Source of the DNA: Streptococcus hyovaginalis DSM 12219 | GTDB taxonomy: Bacteria > Bacillota > Bacilli > Lactobacillales > Streptococcaceae | Reading direction: 5' to 3' | Assembly: GCF_000420785.1 (NCBI RefSeq) | Contig: NZ_ATVP01000011.1 | Location: 1 to 64,000 of the forward strand | Length of the DNA stretch: 64,000 bases | In this document: piece after piece, positions 10,994-19,678 of the stretch | How positions within the stretch are numbered: position 1 is the first letter of the stretch | How the letters are laid out: each line of letters starts with the position of its first letter | The notes under the pieces: generated by a model | What the model was told of the DNA's origin: nothing | Seen by the model: only the letters and a program-made list of their open reading frames with translations | Database searches by the model: none | Translations under genes and position numbers: made by a program

Positions 10994-11393
10994 GCAAAGG
11001 CTGGATGCTTTTACCCTTTTAGAGAGCCTACTTACCCTATCTGTCATTACCTTTATCACCTTGATGATTAATGGATCGGTGACGCACATTTTCAAAGACA
11101 TGGAAAGTAAACTCTTTTTGATGACCTTTGAACAGGTTTACCGGGAAACACAGCGGCTAAGTGCTAGTCAACAAATTCCTCAGGTGGTACAGATTAAACA
11201 CGATAAGATCAGTAATAGTTTGGGATGCTACGCCATACCAGAAAGCATCAAACCTAGTAAGGAGCTGACGATTACCTTCAATGAAGCTGGGGGCAATTCT
11301 TCGCTGGAAAGTCTCTCTTTTCAAACGCCGACAGAGACGGTGACGTATCAATTACATTTAGGGAGTGGTCAATATCAAAAGAAAAGACGTTAA
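10977..11393 (+). CDS. comGD: Minor competence pseudopilin ComGD
   Basis: Minor prepilin with N-terminal signal DAFTLLESLLTLSVITFITL, including the conserved Glu at position 5 of the mature form. Length 138 aa. It overlaps comGC by 17 nt and comGE by 29 nt, consistent with a tightly coupled operon. The ribosome-binding site is weak, so translation probably depends on coupling to comGC. Confidence 0.9.
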   Translation: MAKLSKQRLDAFTLLESLLTLSVITFITLMINGSVTHIFKDMESKLFLMTFEQVYRETQRLSASQQIPQVVQIKHDKISNSLGCYAIPESIKPSKELTITFNEAGGNSSLESLSFQTPTETVTYQLHLGSGQYQKKRR

Positions 11394-11664
11394 AGCTTAT
11401 ATATTGTGGGAAAGCCTTTTGGCTACAGTGGTTTTAGCAGGCTTGGTGACCTTGTTTTTAGGACAATTAAGGCAAAACCATCGTCAACTACAGGTCTTGA
11501 ATCAAGAATTGCAGGCCCTGTCTGTTGCAACGATGGCGATACAAAGTCACCGTCAGACCTTAGCGATCAATGGTCAGTCTATCAGGATTTCTCAGATCTC
11601 GCATAACACCATTATTTTTAACCATGGGAAGGAGTTGTTTCGTGTTAAAGTCTTATCGCCTTAG
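11365..11664 (+). CDS. comGE: Minor competence pseudopilin ComGE
   Basis: A 99-aa protein with a prepilin-like hydrophobic start (KAYILWESLLATVVLAGLVT), in the position of comGE. The start GTG at 11365 is the only plausible in-frame initiation codon before the signal but has a poor ribosome-binding site. It overlaps comGD and comGF. Identification rests on operon position and the prepilin-like N terminus, because the minor pseudopilins diverge quickly. Confidence 0.82.
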   Translation: MVNIKRKDVKAYILWESLLATVVLAGLVTLFLGQLRQNHRQLQVLNQELQALSVATMAIQSHRQTLAINGQSIRISQISHNTIIFNHGKELFRVKVLSP

Positions 11665-12079
11665 AGCTTTTACATTAATGGAATGTTTGATTGCTTTGTT
11701 CGTCTTAACAGGATCTGTTCAAGTTTATCAAGCCATGACTAAGGTGATTTCACAGCAAGTTCATCATTTACAAAAGGATCGTGAGAGCGATTGGTTACTC
11801 TTTTGTCAGCAATTACGTTATGAGTTATCTGAATCCCGTTTAAGCAAGGTGACTAAGGATAAATTGTATGTTGTCAAAGATACTAAGCCTCTAGCCTTTG
11901 GGAAATCTAAAGCAGATGATTTTCGTAAGACAAGTGCAGGAGGGCGTGGTTATCAGCCGATGCTTTATGATTTAGCTTCAGTGACGTTCACGCAGTTTGA
12001 CCATACTGTCAGCGCTCGTTTTGAATTTAAAGATGGAAAGGTGCGAGAATTTCTTTATGTCTTTGAAAAGGACCGTTAG
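11642..12079 (+). CDS. comGF: Minor competence pseudopilin ComGF
   Basis: Minor pseudopilin with signal RLRAFTLMECLIALFVLTGS (Glu at +5). I place the start at GTG 11642 because AAGGAG (11629-11634) lies 7 nt upstream and the prepilin leader is then of normal length. The frame is open further upstream (to 11570) but that would add an unlikely leader. Product 145 aa. It overlaps both neighbours in the comG operon. Confidence 0.88.
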   Translation: MLKSYRLRAFTLMECLIALFVLTGSVQVYQAMTKVISQQVHHLQKDRESDWLLFCQQLRYELSESRLSKVTKDKLYVVKDTKPLAFGKSKADDFRKTSAGGRGYQPMLYDLASVTFTQFDHTVSARFEFKDGKVREFLYVFEKDR

Positions 12080-12446
12080 AGCAGGTATATTACTTTATGC
12101 TCTTCTCATGTCAGCTATTATGGCTTTACTTCTACAGTTTTATCATTATCGTGTTCAGGCGGCCTATCAACTGAGACAGCAAGAGCAGCAGACGAGTCAG
12201 GCGTATCTATTGGCAGAATTAGCTAAGCCTTTAGCCGCTAAAGAGGCAGGTGAGCTCATCTTTGATAAGGGAGTAGTGACTTATACTCATAAAGATGGCA
12301 AACTGTATCTAACCGTTAAGCACCGTGACAAGAGTTATCTCTATACTTATTTAAAAGAGTGGCAAAAACCAGAAAAGGAATCTTCAAAGACTCCTCATAA
12401 AGAAGAAACAATCGTAGAAAAAGTAGGTGATTCTGATACCAACTAG
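12057..12446 (+). CDS. comGG: Competence pilus protein ComGG
   Basis: Last comG gene. The start ATG at 12057 gives a 129-aa product with one N-terminal membrane segment (AGILLYALLMSAIMALLLQF) and a polar, Lys/Glu-rich C terminus. ComGG lacks the canonical prepilin Glu motif in many streptococci, and that is the case here. An upstream in-frame ATG (11997) would lengthen the protein inside comGF and is less likely. Assigned by position and topology. Confidence 0.82.
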   Translation: MSLKRTVRAGILLYALLMSAIMALLLQFYHYRVQAAYQLRQQEQQTSQAYLLAELAKPLAAKEAGELIFDKGVVTYTHKDGKLYLTVKHRDKSYLYTYLKEWQKPEKESSKTPHKEETIVEKVGDSDTN

Positions 12447-12517
12447 ATAATCATTGGCTAGGTCTTTCTTTATTATGCTGGCAAAATTTGGTATTATAGT
12501 CAGGTATTGGAGGATCT

Positions 12518-13471
12518 ATGAACTTTGAAAAAATAGAATCGGCTTATCAGTTACTTTTAGAAAATTGTCAGTTGATTGAAAATGAGATAAAAACGACCAT
12601 TTACGATGCTATGATTGAGCAGAATGCCTATTATTTAGGTGCTGAAAATGCTCCTGAAAAAGTTGCTAAAAACAATCAGACATTAGCAGATTTGCATTTG
12701 ACTGCTGAAGAATGGCGCAGAGCTTATCAGTTTCTTTTTATTAAAGTTGCCCAAACAGAGCCCTTGCAAGCTAATCACCAGTTCACACCGGATACGATCG
12801 GCTTTTTGCTACTGTATTTAGTGGAGACTTTGACTAGTAAGGAACATTTGGATCTTATTGAGATCGGTAGTGGAACAGGAAATCTAGCGCAAACCATACT
12901 CAATAATACCGATCGTAACATAGATTATATGGGCTTGGAGCTAGATGATCTCTTAATTGATCTATCGGCTTCCATCGCGGAGATTGTCGGCTCATCTGTT
13001 CATTTTTTACAAGAAGATGCGGTACGTCCGCAAATACTGAAAGAGAGTGATGTGATCCTGGGAGATTTACCGGTTGGTTACTATCCTAATGATGACATCG
13101 CTAAGCGCTACCAAGTGGCTGCTTCAAACGGCCATACTTACGCCCATCATCTCTTGATGGAGCAATCGCTCAAGTACCTAAAGCAAGATGGTTTAGCTAT
13201 TTTATTAGCACCTACGGATCTGTTAACCAGCGCCCAAAGCGATCTTTTGAAAACGTGGTTATCTAGCTATGCTAGTATCTTGGCGGTCATTACCTTGCCA
13301 GATCATTTATTTGGCAATCCCCAAAATGCCAAATCAGTCTTTGTTCTAAAGAAACAGATGGTTGAGAAAGTGGAGATTTTTGCCTATCATTTAGCTGATA
13401 TTCAGAATCCTGATGTTTTGCAAGATTTTATGGAAAAATTACAAAACTGGAAGGATGATAATGCCATTTAA
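12518..13471 (+). CDS. Class I SAM-dependent methyltransferase (YtxK-like, comG-linked)
   Basis: A 317-aa protein with a clear SAM-binding motif I ([15 protein letters not shown]) and a motif IV-like segment ([12 protein letters not shown]) resembling N6-adenine methyltransferases. Genes of this kind sit between comG and ackA in many streptococci; their substrate is not established. GGAGG precedes the ATG. A TATTAT sequence upstream at about 12491 suggests it can be transcribed apart from the cin-box promoter. It is unlikely to be a classical restriction-linked methylase because no endonuclease or target-recognition partner lies nearby. Confidence 0.85.
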   Translation: MNFEKIESAYQLLLENCQLIENEIKTTIYDAMIEQNAYYLGAENAPEKVAKNNQTLADLHLTAEEWRRAYQFLFIKVAQTEPLQANHQFTPDTIGFLLLYLVETLTSKEHLDLIEIGSGTGNLAQTILNNTDRNIDYMGLELDDLLIDLSASIAEIVGSSVHFLQEDAVRPQILKESDVILGDLPVGYYPNDDIAKRYQVAASNGHTYAHHLLMEQSLKYLKQDGLAILLAPTDLLTSAQSDLLKTWLSSYASILAVITLPDHLFGNPQNAKSVFVLKKQMVEKVEIFAYHLADIQNPDVLQDFMEKLQNWKDDNAI

Positions 13472-13517
13472 GAAAAAATTTTGCTATAATAATAAAGTAT
13501 TACAGTAAACGATTTCA
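13461..13517 (+). promoter_or_regulatory. ackA promoter with possible cre site
   Basis: TATAAT at 13485-13490 with a weak -35 (ATGCCA, 13461-13466, 18-bp spacer). CAGTAAACGATTTCA (13503-13517) fits the CcpA cre consensus except for its first two bases and lies just after the expected transcription start. CcpA control of ackA is known in Firmicutes, but here it is inference. Confidence 0.5.
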
Positions 13518-13530
13518 AAAGGAGCGACTT

Positions 13531-14721
13531 ATGTCTAAAACAATTGCAATTAACGCTGGTAGTTCAAGTCTAAAATGGCAACTTTACAAAATGCCAGAGG
13601 AAGAAGTACTTGCAGCTGGTATTATCGAACGAATTGGTTTGAAAGATTCTGTTTCTACCGTTAAATTTGATGGTAAAAAAGAAGTCGATGTTCGTGATAT
13701 TACAGACCACGTTGAAGCGGTTAAAATACTCCTCAACAATTTGATTGATTTTGGGATTATTGCTTCATTTGACGAAATCACAGGTGTTGGTCACCGTGTT
13801 GTAGCTGGTGGCGAAATTTTCAAAGAATCAACCCTTATCGATGATAAGGTTCTGGCACAAATTGAAGAATTATCAGCTTTGGCTCCCCTTCACAATCCAG
13901 CTAATGCTGCTGGTATCCGTGCCTTTAAAGAAATTTTGCCGGATATTACATCTGTAGCTGTCTTTGATACAGCTTTCCATTCAACCATGTCAGAGCCAAC
14001 GTATTTATATCCAATTCCACGTAAATATTACACTGATTTGCAAGTTCGTAAATACGGTGCGCATGGTACTAGCCACCAATATGTCGCTCAAGAAGCGGCT
14101 AAAGCGCTTGACCGTCCGCTTAATGAGTTGAAATTGATTACAGCTCACATTGGTAATGGGGTTTCTATCACGGCTAACTACCATGGCCAATCTGTTGATA
14201 CCTCTATGGGATTCACACCACTTGCAGGTCCAATGATGGGAACGCGTTCTGGGGACATTGACCCAGCTATTATCCCTTATTTGGTTGAACATGCAGATGA
14301 TTTAAAGGATGCTGCAGCAGTTGTCAATATGCTTAACAAGCAATCAGGTCTTGCAGGGGTTTCTGAAATATCCAGTGATATGCGTGATATTGAAGCTGGT
14401 TTACAAGATAAAAATCCCGGTGCTGTTCTAGCTTACAACATGTTTATCGACCGTATTAAAAAATTCATCGGTCAATATATGGCTGTCTTGAATGGTGTTG
14501 ATGCTATTATCTTTACAGCTGGTATGGGTGAAAATGCCTACCTCATGCGTCAAGATGTTCTTGCAGGATTGACATGGTTTGGTATTGACGTTGATTCAGA
14601 GAAAAATGTCTTTGGCTACTTTGGTGACATCACTACTCCAGAATCTAAAGTCAAAGTCTTGGTCATCCCAACGGACGAAGAGTTGATGATTGCGCGCGAT
14701 GTAGAGCGTTTGAAAAAATAA
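13531..14721 (+). CDS. ackA: Acetate kinase
   Basis: Converts acetyl phosphate and ADP to acetate and ATP, the last step of overflow acetate production. The family signatures are visible: the N-terminal [10 protein letters not shown] phosphate loop, FDTAFHSTM, the AHIGNGVSI segment and TAGMGENA near the C terminus. Length 396 aa is standard. AAAGGAG precedes the ATG. Monocistronic, between the methyltransferase gene and a strong terminator. Confidence 0.97.
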   Translation: MSKTIAINAGSSSLKWQLYKMPEEEVLAAGIIERIGLKDSVSTVKFDGKKEVDVRDITDHVEAVKILLNNLIDFGIIASFDEITGVGHRVVAGGEIFKESTLIDDKVLAQIEELSALAPLHNPANAAGIRAFKEILPDITSVAVFDTAFHSTMSEPTYLYPIPRKYYTDLQVRKYGAHGTSHQYVAQEAAKALDRPLNELKLITAHIGNGVSITANYHGQSVDTSMGFTPLAGPMMGTRSGDIDPAIIPYLVEHADDLKDAAAVVNMLNKQSGLAGVSEISSDMRDIEAGLQDKNPGAVLAYNMFIDRIKKFIGQYMAVLNGVDAIIFTAGMGENAYLMRQDVLAGLTWFGIDVDSEKNVFGYFGDITTPESKVKVLVIPTDEELMIARDVERLKK

Positions 14722-14737
14722 ATCATAATAAAGATAG

Positions 14738-14767
14738 AACACAGCGATTGCGGTCGCTGTGTTTTTT
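14738..14767 (+). terminator. ackA terminator
   Basis: AACACAGCGA (14738-14747) pairs with TCGCTGTGTT (14754-14763), followed by T residues. Confidence 0.9.
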
Positions 14768-14778
14768 GTGCTATTTTT

Positions 14779-14836
14779 GTAAAGTTTGCTTGACATAAAA
14801 AGTAAAGTTTACTATACTATAAATGTAAAGCATACT
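14779..14836 (+). promoter_or_regulatory. Promoter with three GTAAA-type operator repeats
   Basis: TTGACA (14790-14795), 17-bp spacer and TATACT (14813-14818). Three related 11-mers overlap or flank it: GTAAAGTTTGC (14779), the perfect palindrome GTAAAGTTTAC (14802-14812) and GTAAAGCATAC (about 14825). This looks like the autoregulatory operator of the small HTH protein encoded downstream. Confidence 0.7.
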
Positions 14837-14877
14837 ATACAAAATGAATATTTAAATGGCTATAGGTGGGTGTGTAT

Positions 14878-15084
14878 ATGAGATTACAAAAAGAAGCCAA
14901 AGACCAGGTGTTGAAGAGAGTCGTTTTTAGGAATCTATTATTAGGTCTATAGTCTTTGTTAATTGCTTTATCAAGTGAATCTGTCAGAACTAGTAAACTT
15001 GTATTCACGATGTTTCTAGCGGTTAGTTTTGCTTGTTTTGTCAAAGCTTGTTATCTGTTTTATCGATTGAAGCGTGAACAATAG
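14878..15084 (+). pseudogene. Small membrane protein gene interrupted by an in-frame stop
   Basis: An ATG at 14878 opens a 68-codon frame interrupted by TAG at 14950-14952. Before the stop it reads MRLQKEAKDQVLKRVVFRNL; after the stop a hydrophobic stretch (FTMFLAVSFACFVKACYLFY) and a basic end follow, closing at TAG 15082-15084. The layout (small membrane protein, then an HTH regulator, then another membrane protein) is common for HTH-linked operons of Gram-positive bacteria. A single change of TAG would restore the gene, so it is either a recent pseudogene or a sequencing error. Function unknown. Confidence 0.55.
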
Positions 15085-15111
15085 TGGTTGCTATTTTTAG
15101 AAAGGATTAAG

Positions 15112-15309
15112 ATGAAAACACGGATTCAGGAATTGCGAAAGGAACGACGGCTGAGTCAGGCAGACTTGGCTGAAGCCATGGATGTCACGCGGCAGACCAT
15201 TATTTCCTTAGAAAAAGGACGTTATAATGCTTCGCTAGAACTGGCTTATAAATTAGCCAAGTATTTTGGATTAAGTATTGAAGAAGTTTTTATTTTTGAT
15301 GAGAAGTAG
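15112..15309 (+). CDS. Small HTH (XRE/Cro family) transcriptional regulator
   Basis: A 65-aa protein consisting almost entirely of one helix-turn-helix: RIQELRKERRLSQADLAEAM then VTRQTIISLEKGRYNASLEL, ending IEEVFIFDEK. This is the widespread YgzD/YozG-type repressor, usually coded beside membrane proteins of unknown role. The ATG at 15112 has AAAGGA 5 nt upstream and is preferred over a longer frame from 15088. It probably represses its own operon through the repeats at 14779-14836. Confidence 0.88.
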   Translation: MKTRIQELRKERRLSQADLAEAMDVTRQTIISLEKGRYNASLELAYKLAKYFGLSIEEVFIFDEK

Positions 15310-15321
15310 GAGGAGAAGTTT

Positions 15322-15774
15322 ATGTTAGAAAAAGCTTTAAAATTTATGGGGAAAAAGAAAACGGAAGAGGCTTATGCTAAGCTGCTAAGGAAGCAGACAG
15401 GGTTCGGTTTTATCGGTGGTCTTTGCTTATTGGCTCTTTTACCTATCCTTGAGATGTCAGATTATCAGCTGGGAATGATGGTAGGACTGGCTTTTGGTCT
15501 GTTTATTTTTGCTGGGGCAAGCTACGCTACTCAAAAAGATCCTAAGAAGCTACACCAAGCTTATATCAGTGCCTATGATGAGCGCAATCAACTTATTAAC
15601 AAGCTGACAACGACTTGGACCTTAGTCTTTTTGCTTATGGTTATGTGTCTTCTTGTTCTTTTAGATGGTTTCTTTGGACTGATAATTCCTTACCGGTTAT
15701 TGTTAGTAGGTCTCATCTATTTTTGTTTAATCTGTTTGATAGGGATGAAGGCTCTACTGAACCGTTTTTTATGA
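15322..15774 (+). CDS. Membrane protein of unknown function in the HTH operon
   Basis: A 150-aa protein with about four membrane segments in two pairs (GFIGGLCLLALLPIL and MMVGLAFGLFIFAGA; then LVFLLMVMCLLVLLDG and LLLVGLIYFCLICLIG). A polar loop rich in Lys and Tyr lies between the pairs. It starts 12 nt after the HTH gene with GGAGGAG upstream, so both are co-transcribed. I do not recognise a named family. Confidence 0.8.
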   Translation: MLEKALKFMGKKKTEEAYAKLLRKQTGFGFIGGLCLLALLPILEMSDYQLGMMVGLAFGLFIFAGASYATQKDPKKLHQAYISAYDERNQLINKLTTTWTLVFLLMVMCLLVLLDGFFGLIIPYRLLLVGLIYFCLICLIGMKALLNRFL

Positions 15775-15807
15775 TAAAATAGTTCTAGTTTAATTTGAGG
15801 AGTTTTC

Positions 15808-16476
15808 ATGAAACAATTTTTTAAGACCTTGCTTTTGATGGTGGGGCTATTCTTCTTGACCCAGATACCAAGCTTATTTATGGGAGGCGTTCTGGGCTAT
15901 AATCAGGTCTTGGAAAAAAGTCAGTTCGGACTGGTTCAGACTGCAGGTCTTACCTTTATCTTTTTAGCTATTGGAGCTTTAGTGGTTGAAATTGCCCAAA
16001 AACGAGATATTTTCACACCGCTTTTTGGTCGGAGAAGACAGTCTACTTGGCTAACCGTTATCCTTGCCTACCTGATCATTGTCCTGGGGAATCTTTTATC
16101 GACCTGGGTTCTTGAACTTGAAGGACAGACCGATACGGTGAATCAGGCGAGTTTGAACGATTTGATGCAAATGGTCCCTCTCCCACTCTTCTTTGTTATG
16201 GTGGTACTTGTGGCCCCCGTTACTGAGGAAATTATCTTTAGAGGATTTGCGGCCAAACATCTCTTTCCACAAAAAGAATGGCTTGGCTTGATTGCAGGAT
16301 CTGTGATTTTTGCTTTAGTTCATACACCAACAAATTTTGGAAGTGCCATTGCTTATGGGCTCATGTCGATTGCCTTGGCATATGTGTACTGGTCTACTAA
16401 GGACATTAAATATGCCATCGGCTTTCATGCTTTTAATAATTTGATCGCCTTCATCAGTATGATTTTGTTGACATAA
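15808..16476 (+). CDS. CPBP-family intramembrane metalloprotease
   Basis: A 222-aa polytopic protein with the ABI/CPBP (CAAX protease, Rce1-like) motifs in order: EEIIFRG (the Glu-Glu-x3-Arg motif), FALVHTPTNFG (first His motif) and HAFNNLIA (second His motif). Proteins of this family cleave within membranes or protect against bacteriocins; the substrate here is unknown. It is preceded by GAGGAG and by an extended -10 (TGATAAAAT, 15772-15780), so it can be transcribed on its own as well as by read-through from the HTH operon. Confidence 0.9.
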   Translation: MKQFFKTLLLMVGLFFLTQIPSLFMGGVLGYNQVLEKSQFGLVQTAGLTFIFLAIGALVVEIAQKRDIFTPLFGRRRQSTWLTVILAYLIIVLGNLLSTWVLELEGQTDTVNQASLNDLMQMVPLPLFFVMVVLVAPVTEEIIFRGFAAKHLFPQKEWLGLIAGSVIFALVHTPTNFGSAIAYGLMSIALAYVYWSTKDIKYAIGFHAFNNLIAFISMILLT

Positions 16477-16967
16477 GAAAAGAAGCTGGAGATATATGCC
16501 TTCAGCTTCTTTGCTTTTATGTCTTTTTTATTTTGTTCAAGAACGAGCTTTTTGAGAGGAAGTTGGGTATAGAGTCTAACCTCTCGCTTTTTGATTAGCA
16601 AAACACATTAACGCAGTGGTTGATTGGTTAAAAAGGTTCAGTGAACTTTTTTAAGTTGGAAATAAAGGCTGCCTAGCAAGCCTCAGCAATTCGCATTTTA
16701 CGCTCCAGACCAGGCTTAACGAATGACACGAACAAAGTTCGCCTTATCTCCCACTTTCCACAGTCTCTTCTCAGACTGTGGGAACTATGTGGGGTGGACT
16801 AAAACGGTTTGGGAAGAGCCTGTTTTGATGAGAACTGCGTTCTCTGTATTTCCAATATAAAACTGTCTCTCAGACAGTTTTAGCTCAACAACAAGAAGTA
16901 AAGACTTGTTGACGAACTCTTTCTTTCATTAGTCGAGTAGATCCCGTTCCCATATTAGGATTCTATT
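16477..16967. other. Intergenic spacer rich in short perfect palindromes
   Basis: About 490 bp without a gene. It starts with a terminator-like hairpin for the CPBP gene (AGAAGCTG near 16480 with CAGCTTCT near 16502). It then holds a series of palindromes: AAAAGGTTCAGTGAACTTTT around 16631, a 9-bp stem at 16758-16781 (CCACAGTCT with AGACTGTGG), AGAAC/GTTCT around 16831 and an 11-bp stem at 16858-16882 with loop CTC. No open frame of note. See the related spacer at 60018-60566. Confidence 0.6.
16858..16882. repeat. Perfect palindrome, ACTGTC family
   Basis: TAAAACTGTCT, loop CTC, AGACAGTTTTA: an 11-bp perfect stem with a 3-nt loop. Closely similar to the palindrome at 60402-60428. Confidence 0.7.
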
Positions 16968-17753
16968 TTATTTCTTTTGAGTTGCCATTTGTTTGGCTTT
17001 GGTAATGGTCGTGTCAATGGCTGAGACGACACTAGCTGTTAAGCCTGTTTTTTCCAAGTCTAAAAGTCCTGCGATAGTTGTTCCTCCTGGACTACAAATC
17101 TTGTCAATCAGGTCATGAGGACTGTCTTCAGATGCCAGGAGATTTTGAGTACTAGCCATAAGGGTCTGTGTCACAATCTCTAGAGATTGTGCCTTGGTCA
17201 GTCCATTTTTGACGCCGGCCTTGGCCATGGCTTCGATAAAGAGGTAGATATAAGCAGGACTTGATCCAGCAAGGGCTGTGAAAGTATCAAAATCTTTTTC
17301 ATCCAATTCAAAAGTCGTCCCAAAACTATCAGTGATTTCTCGTGCCAAGGTTTTTAATTCGTCATTGACTTGTGAATTGTAACAGATTCCAGTGCTGCTT
17401 TGGAGGATCTGGGCATTCATATTGGGCATGATGCGGATGAGAGGAAGGGAGTCGTCAGTGAGTTCTCCTAAGGTATCGAGTGTGACCCCTGCAGCCATGG
17501 AGATAATGGGCTGTTTGAATGTTAATGGCGACAGTACAAGATTAAACATTTGAGGCTTAATGCCTAAAATAATCAAGTCAGCTTGGTTAATGAGGTCTTG
17601 ATGCGATTGCGCAGCTTTGAGACCAAGCTGCCTAGCAATTTCTTGTGAGCGTGCAGGAGAAGAACCTGAAATGATGATTTGGTGCTCTGTTTGTTTCAGT
17701 CCTGTGATGATGGCAGAAGCCATTTTTCCGACACCGATAAATCCAATGTTCAT
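16968..17753 (-). CDS. proC: Pyrroline-5-carboxylate reductase
   Basis: NADPH-dependent reduction of 1-pyrroline-5-carboxylate to proline. The N terminus is a Rossmann fold (MNIGFIGVGKMASAIITGL); the conserved C-terminal segment SPGGTTIAGL is present. Length 261 aa is typical. It lies 42 nt downstream of pepA on the same strand, so the two are probably co-transcribed. No good Shine-Dalgarno stands before its ATG (AGTAAAACTTACT), although the start is fixed by the Rossmann motif. Confidence 0.95.
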   Translation of the reverse strand: MNIGFIGVGKMASAIITGLKQTEHQIIISGSSPARSQEIARQLGLKAAQSHQDLINQADLIILGIKPQMFNLVLSPLTFKQPIISMAAGVTLDTLGELTDDSLPLIRIMPNMNAQILQSSTGICYNSQVNDELKTLAREITDSFGTTFELDEKDFDTFTALAGSSPAYIYLFIEAMAKAGVKNGLTKAQSLEIVTQTLMASTQNLLASEDSPHDLIDKICSPGGTTIAGLLDLEKTGLTASVVSAIDTTITKAKQMATQKK

Positions 17754-17795
17754 AGTAAGTTTTACTGAATGGCTATTTAGCTCATGCAGCCCTTT

Positions 17796-18860
17796 CTAAT
17801 ATTTTTTGATCAAATCAACTGTGGAACGGTCAAGACGCTTCACAATAGCTTGGAGGAAGTTTTGCGCTTCGATAAAGTCATCCATAGCGTATAGGGTTTG
17901 GTGTGAGTGGATGTAACGGGCACAAACACCGATAGTTGTTGAAGGAATACCTTCATTTTTAAGGTGAGCAGCACCAGCGTCAGTACCACCTGCGGATGGG
18001 TAGTATTGGTATTTAATGCCTGCTTCTTCGGCAGTTGTTAAGAGGAAGTCTCTCATGTTTGGAAGCATGATATGGCCTGGGTCATAGAAACGAATCAAAG
18101 TACCATCGCCAAGTTTTCCAGGACTACCATAAATGTCGCCAGCAGGTGAGCAGTCAACAGCAAAGAAGAGTTCTGGGTCGAACTTGGTTGTGGATACATG
18201 AGCACCGCGTAGTCCAACTTCTTCTTGAACGTTAGCGCCAGCGATTAGGGTATGTCCAAGCGTTTCGTCTTTTACAGCTTCAAGCATTTCAGGAATCATG
18301 AGAATGCTGTAGCGATTATCCCAGGCCTTGCTGATAACGTGCTTTTGGTTAGCTGTTAGGACAGCTTCAGATTCAGGAATGATGACTGAACCGGGGAAGA
18401 CACCAAAATTTTCCGCTTCTGTCTTACTTGTAAAGCCTGCATCAAAGACGATATCACTGATTTGGGGCAGGTTATTACCATTGCTTCCGCGTAGAAAATG
18501 TGGTGGCACAGATCCCGAAATAACAGGATAAACGTGGCCGTTTGGTGTGTGTAATGTGAAGCGTTGTGAGCTGACCACTAAGGGATTCCAGCCACCTAGT
18601 TCCACCACTCGGAAAGTACCATCTTCTTTGATCTCTTTAATCATGAAGCCAACTTCGTCCATGTGACCTGCCACCATAATGCGTGGAGCCTTGCTATCCT
18701 CATGATGGCGGATACCAAAGATACCGCCAAGTCCGTCAGTCTCAACTTCATCAACCAAGGGAGTGATTTTCTCGCGAAGGTAGTCGCGGACAGGTTGTTC
18801 AAAACCAGATGTCCCCTTTAGTTCGGTTACTTCTTTGATTTTCTTAAATAGATCAGTCAT
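17796..18860 (-). CDS. pepA: Glutamyl aminopeptidase (M42 family)
   Basis: Cytoplasmic metallo-aminopeptidase that removes acidic N-terminal residues from peptides. M42 motifs are visible: VAGHMDEVGFM (metal His and Asp), NVQEEVGLRGA (catalytic Glu-Glu), AVDCSPAGD and SAGGTDAGAAH. Length 354 aa. GGAGG precedes the ATG. Upstream gene of pepA-proC on the minus strand. Confidence 0.95.
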   Translation of the reverse strand: MTDLFKKIKEVTELKGTSGFEQPVRDYLREKITPLVDEVETDGLGGIFGIRHHEDSKAPRIMVAGHMDEVGFMIKEIKEDGTFRVVELGGWNPLVVSSQRFTLHTPNGHVYPVISGSVPPHFLRGSNGNNLPQISDIVFDAGFTSKTEAENFGVFPGSVIIPESEAVLTANQKHVISKAWDNRYSILMIPEMLEAVKDETLGHTLIAGANVQEEVGLRGAHVSTTKFDPELFFAVDCSPAGDIYGSPGKLGDGTLIRFYDPGHIMLPNMRDFLLTTAEEAGIKYQYYPSAGGTDAGAAHLKNEGIPSTTIGVCARYIHSHQTLYAMDDFIEAQNFLQAIVKRLDRSTVDLIKKY

Positions 18861-18968
18861 TTACGCCTCCTATGATGAATCTTAATATTAGCATTTTACC
18901 ACTTTTGGTCAGAAATGAAAAAGGAAGTCGCGAGCTATTAGATCTTGCTTCTTTTTAAGACGAAAAAA

Positions 18969-18992
18969 GCCTGAGATAATTTATCTCAGACC
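18969..18992 (-). terminator. csp terminator
   Basis: Read on the minus strand, GGTCTGAGATAA pairs with TTATCTCAGGC and is followed by a T-run (plus-strand A-run at 18963-18968). It ends the cold-shock gene. Confidence 0.85.
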
Positions 18993-19004
18993 ATTTATCT
19001 TTTA

Positions 19005-19205
19005 TTAAAGTTTAACGATGTTTGCTGCTTGAGGGCCACGTTGACCTTCTTCAACATCAAATGAAACTTTTTGTCCATCTTCAAGTGATTTAAAACCATC
19101 AGATTGGATTTGTGAAAAGTGTGCGAAAACGTCTTGACCTTCTTCAGTTGAGATGAAACCAAAACCTTTTTCAGCATTAAACCATTTTACAGTACCTTGT
19201 GCCAT
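19005..19205 (-). CDS. csp: Cold-shock protein (CspA family)
   Basis: A 66-aa single cold-shock domain that binds single-stranded RNA and DNA. RNP1 (KGFGFI) and RNP2 (VFAHF) motifs are intact. GGAAG precedes the ATG. Monocistronic with a strong terminator. The long A/T-rich upstream stretch (19206-19320) may form the 5' leader typical of cold-shock genes, but no specific structure was identified. Confidence 0.96.
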   Translation of the reverse strand: MAQGTVKWFNAEKGFGFISTEEGQDVFAHFSQIQSDGFKSLEDGQKVSFDVEEGQRGPQAANIVKL

Positions 19206-19380
19206 AATGAGTTACTTCCTTCCTCTTATGATGCGTAAATAAAAGGAGATGACAATGTGAAACATGATAACTCTGACATTTAATTACTTATCCATCATAA
19301 CCTTTATAAGTAGAAAAGTCAATGGTAAACATCACTATTCTAAAAATAATGATAAAAACTGCCTTGGTGCCGTTTTCTTA

Positions 19381-19396
19381 TGGTAAAATAGTGCGT
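19381..19396 (+). promoter_or_regulatory. Extended -10 promoter 7 nt before the DUF4651 start codon
   Basis: TGGTAAAAT (19381-19389: TG, one base, TAAAAT) ends 7 nt before the ATG at 19397, with no Shine-Dalgarno between. The predicted transcription start falls at or next to the A of ATG, implying a leaderless transcript. The same layout precedes polA and hslO. Confidence 0.6.
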
Positions 19397-19678
19397 ATGA
19401 ATAAGAAAAAATTAAGCATTTTGGCTGGAGCCTTACTTGGTCTGGGACTCACAGCCCTAGCTGCTCAGGCCGCTTATCAGATTGGTGAAGTAAAGAAAGC
19501 TCGTCGCATGGCAGATATTAGGGCTTATTTTAGCCAATTTGGCGATATTCAAGTGGTTTATATCAATGAATTTGAAGGTGACCACGAATTTTCTGGTGGG
19601 GTAGCTCTAACGGATGGACGTCAATTTGATTTTGTTTATGATCAAGGCGACATTATTGCGCAGGAGGTTGTGGTATGA
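19397..19678 (+). CDS. DUF4651-like membrane-anchored protein
   Basis: A 93-aa protein with one N-terminal hydrophobic segment (LSILAGALLGLGLTALAAQA) and a short soluble domain outside (INEFEGDHEFSGGVALTDGR). It matches the small streptococcal DUF4651 family placed before a thioredoxin-like gene. I choose ATG 19397 although the frame is open to 19322, because the hydrophobic segment then follows a short basic leader. No Shine-Dalgarno is seen. Its stop overlaps the next ATG (ATGA), so the two are coupled. Role unknown. Confidence 0.8.
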   Translation: MNKKKLSILAGALLGLGLTALAAQAAYQIGEVKKARRMADIRAYFSQFGDIQVVYINEFEGDHEFSGGVALTDGRQFDFVYDQGDIIAQEVVV

